A stretch of 64,000 nucleotides of DNA, taken from NCBI GenBank assembly GCA_029379225.1, contig JAQYWR010000009.1, forward strand, positions 98,535 to 162,534, read 5' to 3'. The position numbers were made by a program, and so were the translations under genes. Shown here in pieces: positions 46,605-57,085 of this stretch. The stretch's first letter is position 1; every line of letters begins with the position of its first letter. Below the pieces are notes generated by a model. That model worked only from the letters and a program-made list of their open reading frames with translations, had not been told where the DNA came from and made no database searches. This DNA comes from Nostoc sp. S4. GTDB lineage: Bacteria; Cyanobacteriota; Cyanobacteriia; Cyanobacteriales; Nostocaceae.

Positions 46605-47819
46605 TCAAGAAATAGCTAAAGACCTCCAGGACTGATGAAGAACTTGTGCAATGCAGTCAATATCAAATTTAGCTTTGAGATGAGCGAAAGCAAGCTCAGT
46701 CATTTTCTTCATTTCCATTGAATTTGAAAAAGCCCGATGGATTTGCTCAAACGCAGTATCTATATCATTTTGTTGGAGCACATATCCACTTACTTTATCA
46801 AGTATAAGTTCTTCAATCCCTAGCGTATGACTTACAATACATAAGCAGTAACAAGCCATTGCTTCCTTGACCACATTTGGTAATCTCTCAATTTGTGACA
46901 GAAAAAGAAAGACTTCCGATAATGCCATTTCTTCAAAAATTGAATTGTGAGGGACAAAACCTCGAAAATCAACAGAGTGGCAAATATTAAGAGACTTAGC
47001 TAAAGCTTCCAACTTTTTCCGTTCTGGTCCATCACCTAATATGACAAGACTGGCATCAGGCCAGTGATTCAAGACTTTACTAAAAGTGTGTAATACATCA
47101 TCAAATCCCTTTTCAGGAACCAGTCTTCCAGCAGTGACAATCCGTCGCTTAATTTTACCCGCCCTACTCGGAATTTTATGAAAATTGATTCCATGATAGG
47201 ACAATAAAATCTTTTCTTTAGCTATACCATACTTTTCAATGGCAGGAAAATTTGCTGCGGCAACTGTTTGAACTAGGTCAGCGTTCCGGGCAACAGAGCT
47301 GCTATAGAAATATTTTGAATCGTATTCTGGACTATAGAGATCGTAGGCAACAAACGATGTGGAAACAACAATTTGTGGCAATCTAGTTTGTATTAGATAA
47401 CCTACTAGAGATGGGAAATGAGACCAGTATAAATATATGACATCTGGATTCTCTTGTTTGGCAGATTCATATATCTGTAGACTGCGAGGCACAAGAAGCA
47501 AACTTTTCAAGAGATTAACGGGTCTTTTCCAAGTATGTCTGGAAATCCATGAAATAAAATTAATTAATAGTATTGGCTGCGTCAGACCAATCCATAATCC
47601 ACACAAAGTATTAATTATAGAATTATGTGTTATCCATATTCCTGCCACATCTCGCTCTAATGCTAGTTGAGAACACAGTGGATGCTTTGGGCGCAATCCA
47701 TGTACTATGACATTCATGCCTGTTCTTTTTAAGGCAAGAACATCGTTACAAGTAAAGGTTTCAGATGGGTCTGGAAACGCCATTGTAATTAACCAAACTT
47801 TCATTGATTGACTTGCCAT
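46605..47819 (-). CDS. GT4 family glycosyltransferase
   Basis: 404 residues, GT-B fold. VWLITMAFPDPSETFTCNDV opens the acceptor domain. The donor domain holds IVTAGRLVPEKGFDDVL, VILGDGPERKKLEALA and the E-x7-E-like region NVVKEAMACYCLCIVSHTLGIEELI, which is slightly unusual in the residues after the first Glu. Probably transfers a sugar to the growing lipid-linked repeat. The start may be the ATG at 47804 (MKVWL). Confidence 0.85.
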   Translation of the reverse strand: MASQSMKVWLITMAFPDPSETFTCNDVLALKRTGMNVIVHGLRPKHPLCSQLALERDVAGIWITHNSIINTLCGLWIGLTQPILLINFISWISRHTWKRPVNLLKSLLLVPRSLQIYESAKQENPDVIYLYWSHFPSLVGYLIQTRLPQIVVSTSFVAYDLYSPEYDSKYFYSSSVARNADLVQTVAAANFPAIEKYGIAKEKILLSYHGINFHKIPSRAGKIKRRIVTAGRLVPEKGFDDVLHTFSKVLNHWPDASLVILGDGPERKKLEALAKSLNICHSVDFRGFVPHNSIFEEMALSEVFLFLSQIERLPNVVKEAMACYCLCIVSHTLGIEELILDKVSGYVLQQNDIDTAFEQIHRAFSNSMEMKKMTELAFAHLKAKFDIDCIAQVLHQSWRSLAIS

Positions 47820-48147
47820 AGTTTCAAATCCAAAATATAATTTTGTGTAATCTCAAACTTGTGAGGTATTAGCTATTTTCTGCGACACTATCCACGAATA
47901 TATAATAGACAATACATCTTATGACTTTGTTTTATATAGCTCATTTAATTGCAAAATTACGGATTTTAGTAATTCAAAATATTGTTTATCTATTTTTGGT
48001 ATGGTTAATAATATAAGATGCCTAACGGATTTAAAAAGTTTAAAAAAGTCATCATGCCTTAATCTATTTTTCACTTTCACGAAACAAATAATCACAGCCA
48101 TATTCTCGGACTTTGATTTCATCAGGTTATAAAGATTAAAAAAGAAG
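47820..48147. other. Intergenic region before the GT4 gene
   Basis: 328 AT-rich bases. A minus-strand reading frame enters it from inside the asnB-type gene, but it has no start signal of its own and no family features. No gene called. Confidence 0.4.
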
Positions 48148-50097
48148 TTAAAAATGATGTTCAAACCATGCTTGAAACATGAGAATGTTCCACAAACTAT
48201 ATTGCCAGTCACGAACACCTGACAGATGCTCAGTCCACCTTTGGCGAATGGGTTGTGGGTTAAAGAATCCTTCTTGCTGCAAGCGTCGCTCATCTAACAG
48301 CGTCTCTGCCCAATCGCGTAATGAACCGCGCAACCAGTTACCGATTGGCACGCCAAACCCCATTTTGGGACGATCTATTAAATCAGGAGGGATATAGCGA
48401 TACAAAACTTGGCGCAACAACCACTTACCCTGACTATTCCTAATTTTCATCGACTGGGGAAGCCGCCAAGCAAACTCCACCACTCGGTGATCTAACAAAG
48501 GAATTCGCCCCTCTAAACCAACTCCCATACTGGCTCGATCAACTTTAACCAGGATATCGTCGGGCAAATAGGTTTCTGTGTCGAGGTACATCATCCATTG
48601 GGTAAAGTCTGGTAAGGCTGCCCAATGTTGCTGAGTATTGAAGATTGTTTGAGGTTTTTTCCCACCAATTACAACTGCTGACGGTTCTTGCCAGTCGGAA
48701 TCTAACTCCATATATAGAATTTCTGGAGTTTCAGCTCTCAAAACCTCAGAAACCCGGTTAAGTTTGTAGCCCAAGTTGATTAATTTGGGTCTGGTAAGTG
48801 ATGCTAACCGCCCATCATTAGAACTTCGCCCCCAAGTTTGTGGCTCTATACTGGTTAAGGCTTGGGCAACAGTTTGACGAATTGTTGTGGGTATCCGACT
48901 CACTGTTTGCCAGAGGCTTTGTCCCCGCAAGTAACGTCCGTATCCGCCAAACAACTCATCACCACCATCGCCTGACAAACTTACCGTCACGTATTGCTTG
49001 GCGAGTTGTGAAACCAGAAAGGTAGGAATTTGCGAGACATCTCCAAAGGGTTCATCGTAAAGCGTTGGGAGCTGAGGAATCGTAGCCAGGGCTTCTTCTG
49101 GCGTGACATACAATTCAGTATGGGCTGTACCAAGGTGCTGGGCGACTGCTTTTGCGTATTGCGCTTCATTGTAGGTATCTTCTTTGAATCCGATTGTGAA
49201 GGTTTTAATCGGTTGACCACTTTGAGCCTGCATCAGCGCCACCACAGTGGAGGAATCAATACCACCGGATAGAAATGCACCTAGAGGAACATCCGCAACC
49301 ATGCGTAGTCCAACTGCATCCCGCAACAATGAGTCGAGATGGATGATAGCATCTTGTTCTGAGCCTCGCAACGGATCGGCGATGCCGGATTCTGCTACTG
49401 CTTTAATAGACCAGTAAGATTGGGGTAAAGGATGATGCGCTTCCCCCTGCCAACTGAGTGTCGTTCCGGGAGGCAGCTTATAAATTCCTTTGTAGATAGA
49501 ATAGGGGGTAGGGATATATTTTAATTGCAGCAACGATGTTAAGGCATCCCGATTAATCTCTGGTTGAAATTGGGGATGGGCTGCTAGGGCTTTTAATTCT
49601 GAGCCAAAGACTAGAGTTTGTCCTAACCAACCATAGTACAATGGCTTTTCCCCCAAGCGATCGCGCCCTAAATGCAATACCCGTTCAAGCCGATCCCAAA
49701 GGGCAAAGGCGAACATACCGTTAAACTTTTCAATTGCGGACTGTAGTCCCCACTGGCAAAAACTCGCCAGCATGACTTCGGTATCAGAATGTCCTCGAAA
49801 CAAGTGCCCTAATTGCTCTAACTTCTGTTCTAGTTCTGCGAAATTGTAGATTTCCCCATTAAAAACAAGCACATAGCGACCATTAGCGGACATCATTGGT
49901 TGATGCCCCTCTGGAGAAAGATCTAAAATTGCTAAACGTTGATGTCCTAAAGCTACCCCTGCGGATGGATCGGTCCAACACCCAGAGTCGTCTGGCCCTC
50001 GATGTTGGAGAGTACGTGTCATACCAAGAGCGATCGCTTGCAAAGAGTCAGAATTAATTTTTGCTGTTGGGTCTAAAAATCCAGTAATGCCACACAT
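48148..50097 (-). CDS. asnB: Second asparagine-synthase-type glutamine amidotransferase
   Basis: 649 residues. MCGITGFLDP with Cys2, HRGPDDSG, FNGEIYNFAEL, AFLSGGIDSSTVVALM and LSGDGGDELFGGYGRY are all intact. It resembles the exosortase-associated/capsule-type asparagine synthetases (XrtA group), which modify polysaccharide or membrane components. It is clearly not a recent duplicate of the plus-strand copy at 42.8 kb; the sequences differ throughout. It follows the O-antigen-ligase-like gene after 71 bases. Confidence 0.9.
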   Translation of the reverse strand: MCGITGFLDPTAKINSDSLQAIALGMTRTLQHRGPDDSGCWTDPSAGVALGHQRLAILDLSPEGHQPMMSANGRYVLVFNGEIYNFAELEQKLEQLGHLFRGHSDTEVMLASFCQWGLQSAIEKFNGMFAFALWDRLERVLHLGRDRLGEKPLYYGWLGQTLVFGSELKALAAHPQFQPEINRDALTSLLQLKYIPTPYSIYKGIYKLPPGTTLSWQGEAHHPLPQSYWSIKAVAESGIADPLRGSEQDAIIHLDSLLRDAVGLRMVADVPLGAFLSGGIDSSTVVALMQAQSGQPIKTFTIGFKEDTYNEAQYAKAVAQHLGTAHTELYVTPEEALATIPQLPTLYDEPFGDVSQIPTFLVSQLAKQYVTVSLSGDGGDELFGGYGRYLRGQSLWQTVSRIPTTIRQTVAQALTSIEPQTWGRSSNDGRLASLTRPKLINLGYKLNRVSEVLRAETPEILYMELDSDWQEPSAVVIGGKKPQTIFNTQQHWAALPDFTQWMMYLDTETYLPDDILVKVDRASMGVGLEGRIPLLDHRVVEFAWRLPQSMKIRNSQGKWLLRQVLYRYIPPDLIDRPKMGFGVPIGNWLRGSLRDWAETLLDERRLQQEGFFNPQPIRQRWTEHLSGVRDWQYSLWNILMFQAWFEHHF

Positions 50098-50168
50098 TTG
50101 TTAAACCAGTAAATTGCTTTTCTGAACCAGTTGTGCATCAATCGAGAACATCTGCCTATCTCAAGCAT

Positions 50169-51428
50169 CTATCCACGCACTGCACTATTAGACAATTTTG
50201 CTGCTTGATGTTCTCTCAAGCCACTGACTGGGTTTGGGTAAGTTTGGCTAATCTCACTCATTACAGCCATCATCGCAAATGGTATTAGATAATAATTCAG
50301 AGATAAAACCGTGTGGGAAAAGAGGCTAGCAAACAAAATAAATAGGGCAAAAACGATGCTAATCTTGCGTGTCTCACCACGAGCACGATGAATTACGGCA
50401 TATATTGCTAATGGCAAAATGGTAACTCCAATAATTCCATATTCAGCTGCATATAGCAAAAACATATTGTGAGTAGACACAGAATAGTGAGTGATACTAT
50501 AATCGAATGTTGAGCCAATTCCATAGCCAAATATTGGACGTTCTAAAAACATTTCCCAGCCTTTTTCTGCAACTCCTTTGCGTTCCATTGTTGAAGAATC
50601 TTCCAAAACGTCATCTCCGCCTATTATGCTTTCGACTCTTTGAAGCGCAGTGGAATCAAGTTGTTTATAAATATTTGAACTGTTTCCAATCCATTCAGAT
50701 CCCAATTGGATAACAAAAAACAGAAGCATTCCCATTACTAAAATCCATAACAGAGATTTTTGGAAAGAAATGACACGAGTTAGATACATCATGATGACTA
50801 CAAAGATCCAACCCAAAATGCCTCCACGTGAGAAAGTCAGAACAACACCAAAGCCAACTATTAGTATCCAAAAAATACGTAATTTTTTTGGGAACAGATC
50901 CACTGTCAAAATCATGCCAAGTATTAATGCATTTGCACAATCATTGGGATCTAGATAAAGACCTGCTGCACGACCCTCTACGAGACCACTAAAGGCGGAT
51001 GGGTTAAGGATTTGGTAGAAATTATTGAAAATTCCCATCCCTGTGGCGGCTATGAGGGCATATCTTGTCCAACTTTGAACTCGTTGATCTGCAAATAAAA
51101 AAGTCGTTACCAGTAAGAAGAGAGATGAAAAAGATCGATCTATGAATGCTCGTAGTGAAAATTCAGATTGAGGGAACAATAAGTAGGAAAGGAAAGCAAT
51201 AATAAAATAACCCAAGCACCAGCAAAAGACTGAGCCGGATGGATATTTACCCCTTTCTCGAATAAATAAAGGAATTGTTAAGATAGAGTAGGGCAATATC
51301 AATCCTACTGGACTAACTAGAAGTTGATTTACTGTTAAGTACCCATCCAAACGTGTAAAAAATGCAAAAATTATACTAATAGCTAAAAAGCCCTGGTAAT
51401 AAAGTAGGCAGTTACGTGCTTTTTTCAT
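50169..51428 (-). CDS. O-antigen ligase / Wzy-like polymerase
   Basis: About 419 residues from the ATG at 51428; a longer frame begins at 51461. It has ten or more membrane spans and a large loop before YGIGSTFDYSITHYSVSTHNMFLLYAAEYGIIG, the Wzy_C/O-antigen-ligase signature with the conserved His. This would polymerise repeat units at the outer face of the cytoplasmic membrane or ligate them. Its start overlaps the end of the methyltransferase gene by 17 bases. Confidence 0.85.
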   Translation of the reverse strand: MKKARNCLLYYQGFLAISIIFAFFTRLDGYLTVNQLLVSPVGLILPYSILTIPLFIRERGKYPSGSVFCWCLGYFIIAFLSYLLFPQSEFSLRAFIDRSFSSLFLLVTTFLFADQRVQSWTRYALIAATGMGIFNNFYQILNPSAFSGLVEGRAAGLYLDPNDCANALILGMILTVDLFPKKLRIFWILIVGFGVVLTFSRGGILGWIFVVIMMYLTRVISFQKSLLWILVMGMLLFFVIQLGSEWIGNSSNIYKQLDSTALQRVESIIGGDDVLEDSSTMERKGVAEKGWEMFLERPIFGYGIGSTFDYSITHYSVSTHNMFLLYAAEYGIIGVTILPLAIYAVIHRARGETRKISIVFALFILFASLFSHTVLSLNYYLIPFAMMAVMSEISQTYPNPVSGLREHQAAKLSNSAVRG

Positions 51429-52191
51429 CAATACAAGATTTAATAGGTTCGGAAAGTACAATTAATACTTGCCATGCTTGATATCTTAGAAGAGGAATTT
51501 TAAATAGTAATCCATCTAAATACTCTAAGTAACCGAGTATAATTTGAAAGCAAGGATAACCAACAAATAAGCTTGCTAGTATCGAAGTCAAATAAAAGTA
51601 CTTAACTTCAACACTCTTAAAGTATTTGCCCAAAAGCATTAAATCATTATTCAGCAGTGGATGCTCATCTTTAGAGCGAATATTAGGAGTTAATTTGCGA
51701 AATAAATTTATGAATAGATTGTGACCCATTGGCTCAATAAATATCGCTTTACCTGAAGGACGTAAAACTCGAATCATTGAATTCAATGACTTTTCAATGT
51801 CAAGATGATGTAAAATTCCTGAACCTAAAATCAAATCAATTGAACTCTCATCAAATTCTAAATCTTCTGCATCCATTACCTTAAAAGCTAAATTTGCTTT
51901 AACACTTTTTGCTTGAAATCTAGCTTCTGCAATCTCAATAGCAATAGGAGAAATGTCAATAGCTATGACTAATTGTGCCCCACGATCTGCAAGCGCAAAA
52001 GCATGACTTTCTGTACCACAACCATATTCGATGACTTTCGACTCTTTGCAGTTGCGGAACAAAAAGTCTTGATACGCACTGTTAATTGATTTAGTAATTT
52101 CGTAAAATCTATTAACTGTCTTGTCACGAGTTTCTGGATTAGAAAAACGCCGATCATGAAAATCTTTTTCTCTTTGAATTCTCGTGTTCAT
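51412..52191 (-). CDS. Class I SAM methyltransferase
   Basis: 259 residues. SKVIEYGCGTESHAFALADRG is motif I with Thr-Glu in place of the usual Gly, followed by LVIAIDISPIAIEIA, DLILGSGILHHLD and LRPSGKAIFIEP. The C-terminal part has hydrophobic segments (ASLFVGYPCFQIILGY). Probably methylates a sugar of the exported polysaccharide. Overlaps the polymerase gene, so translation is probably coupled. Confidence 0.8.
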   Translation of the reverse strand: MNTRIQREKDFHDRRFSNPETRDKTVNRFYEITKSINSAYQDFLFRNCKESKVIEYGCGTESHAFALADRGAQLVIAIDISPIAIEIAEARFQAKSVKANLAFKVMDAEDLEFDESSIDLILGSGILHHLDIEKSLNSMIRVLRPSGKAIFIEPMGHNLFINLFRKLTPNIRSKDEHPLLNNDLMLLGKYFKSVEVKYFYLTSILASLFVGYPCFQIILGYLEYLDGLLFKIPLLRYQAWQVLIVLSEPIKSCIDEKST

Positions 52192-52255
52192 AATACTATT
52201 TTTTCAGCGTAGTATTTATTTCTAATTGAGCGTTTTTAAGAACTCTAAAGAAGTA

Positions 52256-53428
52256 TTATGTACTGTCATCAAACAAACTCAAGAGGATATTCTCTGTCTT
52301 AATTAGAAGTTGTAGCACTGAAAAATTTTCAACAATTCGCTGTCGGATTTTGGTCTGAGCGTAATTCCCAGTATTCAACTCCGCGATTAATTGCATTACA
52401 GCAGTTTTCAAGGCTTGTGCATCGCCTGGTAAAACGACGATACCCTGGTTATTCACAATAAATGCAGAATCACCCACATCTGTGACTACACAAGGCTTTC
52501 CGCAAGCCATTGCTTCACCAATAACATTGGAAAATCCTTCCCCACAGGCAGACGCAGAAACTAAGATATCTATAGCGTTGTAGACCGCGGACATGTCTAC
52601 CCGTGCTCCTGCCCAGATCACCTGGTCAGTAATACCAAGCACATTGGTTAGTTCGTAGAGTACTCTTGCGTAGTTTTGTTGTTCTTCTCGGCCAACACAA
52701 ACAAAACGCACATCTTGCCTTTCTTGAATAACTAGCGCGGCAGCTTTTAGAAACGTTGAATGATCTTTCATCGGATGAAGTCGTCCGATCATTCCAATTA
52801 AAATCGTATTAGCTGAAATGCCCCATTCTTGGCGAACGGTTTTACCTGTTTTCAGATTAGGTTGAAAGCGATCAACATCAATTCCATTAGAAATCACGGT
52901 CATGGTTTCTGCTGGGAAGCCTTGGGATACATGATATTTTTGACCTGCGTGGGAATTGGCAATGATTAGATCGGCAAACTGAGCTAATTTTTGTTCTAGA
53001 TAAAGAATTGACTTTATCCATTTGGAAAGTTTCTTACCTCTTTCCATATTCAATTGAGAATCTACCCAATTAGAATGTCGGATTCCCCAAACCATCTTGG
53101 TAGTATGAAAAAGAGGTTTTAAGAAAATCGTTACTATATTAGAATCCGGTAAATAGCTATGTAATACATCAGGTTGAATAGACTTTAATTGTTGAAACAA
53201 CCTCCAAAAGAAACCAACCATATCCCAACGGCTTTGCTTCCCTAAAGATATAAGTTTGATCGATGTTCCACTAAAGTCTATTTCTGAATTAGCATCTGGA
53301 TAAAAGCATAAAACGCTTACATCATAACCTTTGAGGCTTAAGCCTTTTGCTAGGGTCATTAATTGTTTTTCTGCACCGCCACCACCAGAACACTCAAGGG
53401 ATCGAATCAGAAAAGTAATCTTTTTCAT
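52256..53428 (-). CDS. GT4 family glycosyltransferase
   Basis: 390 residues. The N-terminal SLECSGGGGAEKQLMTLA is the loop of GT4 enzymes that act on lipid-linked acceptors. Donor-site motifs are IGMIGRLHPMKDHSTFL and the E-x7-E stretch ACGEGFSNVIGEAMACGKP. Same-strand neighbours are another GT4 and a methyltransferase. Acceptor and donor sugars cannot be told. Confidence 0.88.
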   Translation of the reverse strand: MKKITFLIRSLECSGGGGAEKQLMTLAKGLSLKGYDVSVLCFYPDANSEIDFSGTSIKLISLGKQSRWDMVGFFWRLFQQLKSIQPDVLHSYLPDSNIVTIFLKPLFHTTKMVWGIRHSNWVDSQLNMERGKKLSKWIKSILYLEQKLAQFADLIIANSHAGQKYHVSQGFPAETMTVISNGIDVDRFQPNLKTGKTVRQEWGISANTILIGMIGRLHPMKDHSTFLKAAALVIQERQDVRFVCVGREEQQNYARVLYELTNVLGITDQVIWAGARVDMSAVYNAIDILVSASACGEGFSNVIGEAMACGKPCVVTDVGDSAFIVNNQGIVVLPGDAQALKTAVMQLIAELNTGNYAQTKIRQRIVENFSVLQLLIKTENILLSLFDDST

Positions 53429-53489
53429 CAGGTTTTTTGAAAATGTAGCAAATCTAAGTTTGTAAACTTGAATAGAAGGTCATCATCCT

Positions 53490-54623
53490 CTATTGTCCCC
53501 TTGACCATACGTGTTGCTCCTTTAAGATTTCATCTATGAGTATTTCCCATTGATCTAGCACTTTGTCTAAACCAAATCGTTCAAGTACTTCTGGTGCGCG
53601 ACTTGCAAGGCGATTTCGTTCTACTTCATCTGACATTAAGCGATCCATTGCTACCGTTAATGCTGCTATATCTTGATTCGGTACTATAATGCCATCGATA
53701 CCATCTCGCATCAGTTCTCGGATGCCACTAGAGCAGTTAGTTGCGATCGCCGGTAAACCAAAAGCAAGAGCCTCTCCAAGGGACATTGGGAAACCTTCAG
53801 TCTGTGATGACAGCACAAATAGCTTGGAATGTTGTAACAACGGAAATGGATCGCTGATTGCCCCCGTAAACACCACCTGCTCAGATAATCCCAAATGCTC
53901 CCGCAGGTTTTCGAGTTCATCCCTGAGTTCACCTTCTCCTAAAACCAGAAGTTGCCAGTCTGGATACCGATCTGCGATTTTTTGAAACGCGGTCAACATC
54001 AAATCAAACCGTTTTTCAAAGATAAGTCGCCCCATGCTCATAATCCATTTTTTATCAGGGTTAACCCCATTGGGATAATGGATTTGATCTGGAAAATTCT
54101 GGGGTGGAAGAAAAGGGTTATAAATTACTGTTCTTTTGGCTTTTAGTAACCAGGTTAATTCATCATCAACGCCCTGACTAACACTCACCAGTCTTCGCAA
54201 ATGTCGATAGGTAGGACGACGGAACATTTCCCAAGACTGCCCGCAAGGAAACATTTTGGGACTGCAATGCTCAGTACCAATCAAAGGATAGTTTGTCTTA
54301 AATAATGCAAGACCAGCAAAAATATTCATGGAAGCCATGAAAGAAATTACGATATCTGGCTGAGTTTCTCTAACAGCTTGCCTTAAGCGAATCATCCGAA
54401 CAATAGTATTCCCGATTCCATGCAGTAAAGTTGCCGATTTTTGCTGTAGGTTGAGAGCAACGCGCTCAATCGTTGGTGGTAATGAGTAAAAGTCCGTATC
54501 CTTACTAGATAAGGTAATTACTGTAACAGTATGTCCTCGTTGTAAAAATCCTTGTGCTAGCAGAACTAAAACTCGCTCTGCTCCACCACTAGTTAGCCCC
54601 GGAATAATTAGGGTTAATTGCAT
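53490..54623 (-). CDS. GT4 family glycosyltransferase
   Basis: 377 residues. LIIPGLTSGGAERVLVLLA at the start, MSMGRLIFEKRFDLMLTAF, LVLGEGELRDELE and SSQTEGFPMSLGEALAFGLP with the E-x7-E pair. It resembles GalNAc/N-acetylhexosamine transferases of the PglJ/PglH group, but that is a loose impression. It follows the methyltransferase gene by 54 bases. Confidence 0.88.
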   Translation of the reverse strand: MQLTLIIPGLTSGGAERVLVLLAQGFLQRGHTVTVITLSSKDTDFYSLPPTIERVALNLQQKSATLLHGIGNTIVRMIRLRQAVRETQPDIVISFMASMNIFAGLALFKTNYPLIGTEHCSPKMFPCGQSWEMFRRPTYRHLRRLVSVSQGVDDELTWLLKAKRTVIYNPFLPPQNFPDQIHYPNGVNPDKKWIMSMGRLIFEKRFDLMLTAFQKIADRYPDWQLLVLGEGELRDELENLREHLGLSEQVVFTGAISDPFPLLQHSKLFVLSSQTEGFPMSLGEALAFGLPAIATNCSSGIRELMRDGIDGIIVPNQDIAALTVAMDRLMSDEVERNRLASRAPEVLERFGLDKVLDQWEILIDEILKEQHVWSRGQ

Positions 54624-54677
54624 TCAATAATACCAATTAGAAATTTTTTATAGAAGTTTTTACACAAGAATATTTTC

Positions 54678-55511
54678 TTATTTCTTGCCTACAATTATGA
54701 TGTTTAATAACCATCTAAGTAATAAGGTTGATGTTACTTTTTTTATCATCATGCACGGGAGCTTTTCTAAAATGCTTTCGATAACAACAAATGGAGATAG
54801 GGGAAATCCTATGATAATTCCCTTCAAATTTTTATAGATTCTCATCTGAGAAAAGCCAACTTTAGAAAAAAGTTCGGACACTTCAGTGATTGTGTATTCT
54901 TTCAAGTGCAATCCTGTTGCAACTCGATCAAAATATTCCGATATATCGTGTGGACCATCCAATCGGTTTGGGGTACAACAAATATAGATTCCATCCTGGA
55001 TAAGTGAATTATAAATATTTTTAAGTTGCTTAAGTGCATCATCAGGATGCAAGTGTTCCATGAGCTGATTACTGTAGGCAATAGTAATTATCTCATTGGG
55101 TACAGGAATGCTGGTTCCATCAGAAATAATCAATTCAAAGTTTTTCGGTAGGGTTTGTTGTTTGGTCATTGTTTCAGACACGTCGAGTGCATAGACTTTC
55201 TCTACATGTTTAGAGATTGCAAGTGATAAGCTACAATCTCCTGCCCCAATTTCAAGGAATTTAGATTTTTCATTCAAAAATGTCTTCAATATTTTCATTT
55301 GAGATAACATATGAAAGGCTGCCGATTCTGAGTGATTTTTTCTAGCCAATTGCGGGTGGTCTGGCACTAATTCAAATAGCTGATCGTACACAGAAGTATA
55401 TAAATTTTTCCTATCTTCTTCATTACTACTACGCAACTGGCTTGCAAGAGCTTTCTCAATATTATAGTGCTCTCGAATTCTTTCAATTGTTCTAATATCC
55501 TTGCTTGGCAT
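54678..55511 (-). CDS. Class I SAM methyltransferase
   Basis: 277 residues. Motif I FLEIGAGDCSLSLAISKH, then VYALDVSETM, IAYSNQLMEHLHPDDALKQL and the unusual post-motif CCTPNRLDGPHDISEYFD. The EHLHPDD and PNRLDGPHDIS segments recur in methyltransferases of lipopolysaccharide and glycan clusters. Sugar O-methylation is likely. Confidence 0.85.
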   Translation of the reverse strand: MPSKDIRTIERIREHYNIEKALASQLRSSNEEDRKNLYTSVYDQLFELVPDHPQLARKNHSESAAFHMLSQMKILKTFLNEKSKFLEIGAGDCSLSLAISKHVEKVYALDVSETMTKQQTLPKNFELIISDGTSIPVPNEIITIAYSNQLMEHLHPDDALKQLKNIYNSLIQDGIYICCTPNRLDGPHDISEYFDRVATGLHLKEYTITEVSELFSKVGFSQMRIYKNLKGIIIGFPLSPFVVIESILEKLPCMMIKKVTSTLLLRWLLNIIIVGKK

Positions 55512-55678
55512 ATTTATTATTTTGTCTTACAATCTGTGAAAATATCTGAGTTTTTTACTTATAAAATAATCGACAATGATGTTGAATTTGTCATTATTGA
55601 TTACAGTGTAACGCGACTTATCGCTGTCAATACAGTTTTGAAAATCTCTGTGTTTTCTAAATAATGAAGTAATTTTAG

Positions 55679-57064
55679 TTAATTGTCGATGTTACTTGTA
55701 GAATATATTTTACCTAAATATCTAAAATAAGCTGAGAGCAGAAATAAAAATGAGAAACATATAACACAACTTGTAGATAATGCAATCCCTGGGATTCCAA
55801 TCCATTGCATTAACAGATAGTTTAAGGCAATATTGCTCAACAAGTTCAATACAGACCCCCACATCAAAATGTAATTAAGGCATAGAGAAGTCAGCAATTT
55901 TACAACAAATATAAGTGCAATATAAAAGGGTATTTGCAATGCATAGGCAGATAGAATTTGTGCAACCAAATGAGTTTCTTGAGCAGTAAACGCACCTCGC
56001 TGAAATAGTATCTGAACGATTGGCTCAGACAGAAGCACCACAAGCCCTGTAAAAGGAATTGTAATCAGGAAGATTAACTTAAGATAAAAGCGTAATGTAT
56101 GGTGGACTCCTCGCCAGTCACTTGATGCAACCATTTTTGAAAGATATGGAATAGCCGCAGTGCTGATGGCAGTTCCTCCTAAGAGAAGGGGAAATGAACT
56201 TACCCGATTTGCATAGTTAAGAGCAGCAACACTTCCAGATGGCAACATGGCTGCCATAGACTGGTCTACTAATCCAGTACTGCACATTAAAAGCGATCCC
56301 ATCATCGCAGGCGAGTACTGTTTAGCCACCTGCCGTAGGGATGGACTCAAGCCAAACCACTTAGGTCTTAAAACCTTACCCAGTCGATGAAGAGCAAACC
56401 CTAACAACATCAGCTCTAAGATTGCCCCCACAAGCAACCCGATGGCTAAAGCAAAAACCCCTAACGATTGCCCAAACGAAAGCAACAATATAATTGTCAC
56501 TGTTGGAGCCATAATGGGCGTTAAAGCAGCCAATGCAAACTGTTCTCCTGCATTCAGTACGGCACTCACAAGCGTGATGATTCCACTTAATATAACCATT
56601 GGGCTAATGATGTAGAGCAGTTTATAGGTTAAAGCTAACTTTTCATCAGTAAAGCCTAGCGTCATCCAAGGTAAATAGAGAGGAGCAGCTACGATGATTA
56701 ATAGAGTCGTAATTGTTAGTAGCACTAGATTACAAAGGTGTGCGCCAGAAAGGAGTTCTTCTGATGCCTTTAATCCTTCCTGCTCTTGAACTTTTATATA
56801 GGTTGGGATGAATGCTGCATTTAACGAACCTGAAATGACGTTCACAATTAAGTTAGGGACAACTGTAGCAATTAAAAATGCATCTACAACATCACTCGTG
56901 CCAAATTTCCAAGCCACGATCGATTCTTTGAAAAATGCAACTACTTTGACTAAAATTGTGAACCCAGCAACAATGATCGCGGCAGCCAAAATCTGACGAT
57001 TGATAGAACCGCTAGTGAATTGCTTCCAAAGTTTGCCTGGTCGTTGTATTTGAAAAATCTTCAT
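55679..57064 (-). CDS. MurJ/MviN-type flippase, likely polysaccharide Wzx
   Basis: 461 residues with about 12-13 membrane spans. The MurJ family signature is clear: KVVAFFKESIVAWKFGTSDVVDAF, VSGSLNAAFIPTYIKVQEQEG, QYSPAMMGSLL and LLLGGTAISTAAIPYLSKM. It is shorter than housekeeping MurJ (about 510-530) and lies between wzc-like and glycosyltransferase genes. It therefore probably flips lipid-linked polysaccharide units rather than lipid II. Confidence 0.85.
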   Translation of the reverse strand: MKIFQIQRPGKLWKQFTSGSINRQILAAAIIVAGFTILVKVVAFFKESIVAWKFGTSDVVDAFLIATVVPNLIVNVISGSLNAAFIPTYIKVQEQEGLKASEELLSGAHLCNLVLLTITTLLIIVAAPLYLPWMTLGFTDEKLALTYKLLYIISPMVILSGIITLVSAVLNAGEQFALAALTPIMAPTVTIILLLSFGQSLGVFALAIGLLVGAILELMLLGFALHRLGKVLRPKWFGLSPSLRQVAKQYSPAMMGSLLMCSTGLVDQSMAAMLPSGSVAALNYANRVSSFPLLLGGTAISTAAIPYLSKMVASSDWRGVHHTLRFYLKLIFLITIPFTGLVVLLSEPIVQILFQRGAFTAQETHLVAQILSAYALQIPFYIALIFVVKLLTSLCLNYILMWGSVLNLLSNIALNYLLMQWIGIPGIALSTSCVICFSFLFLLSAYFRYLGKIYSTSNIDN

Positions 57065-57085
57065 TACTTCAGTTTTTGATTATGG

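Noticed and set aside
47919..48293. 124-codon minus-strand frame
   Set aside because: It begins inside the asparagine-synthase-type gene in another frame and runs into AT-rich spacer, without start signal or recognisable content.
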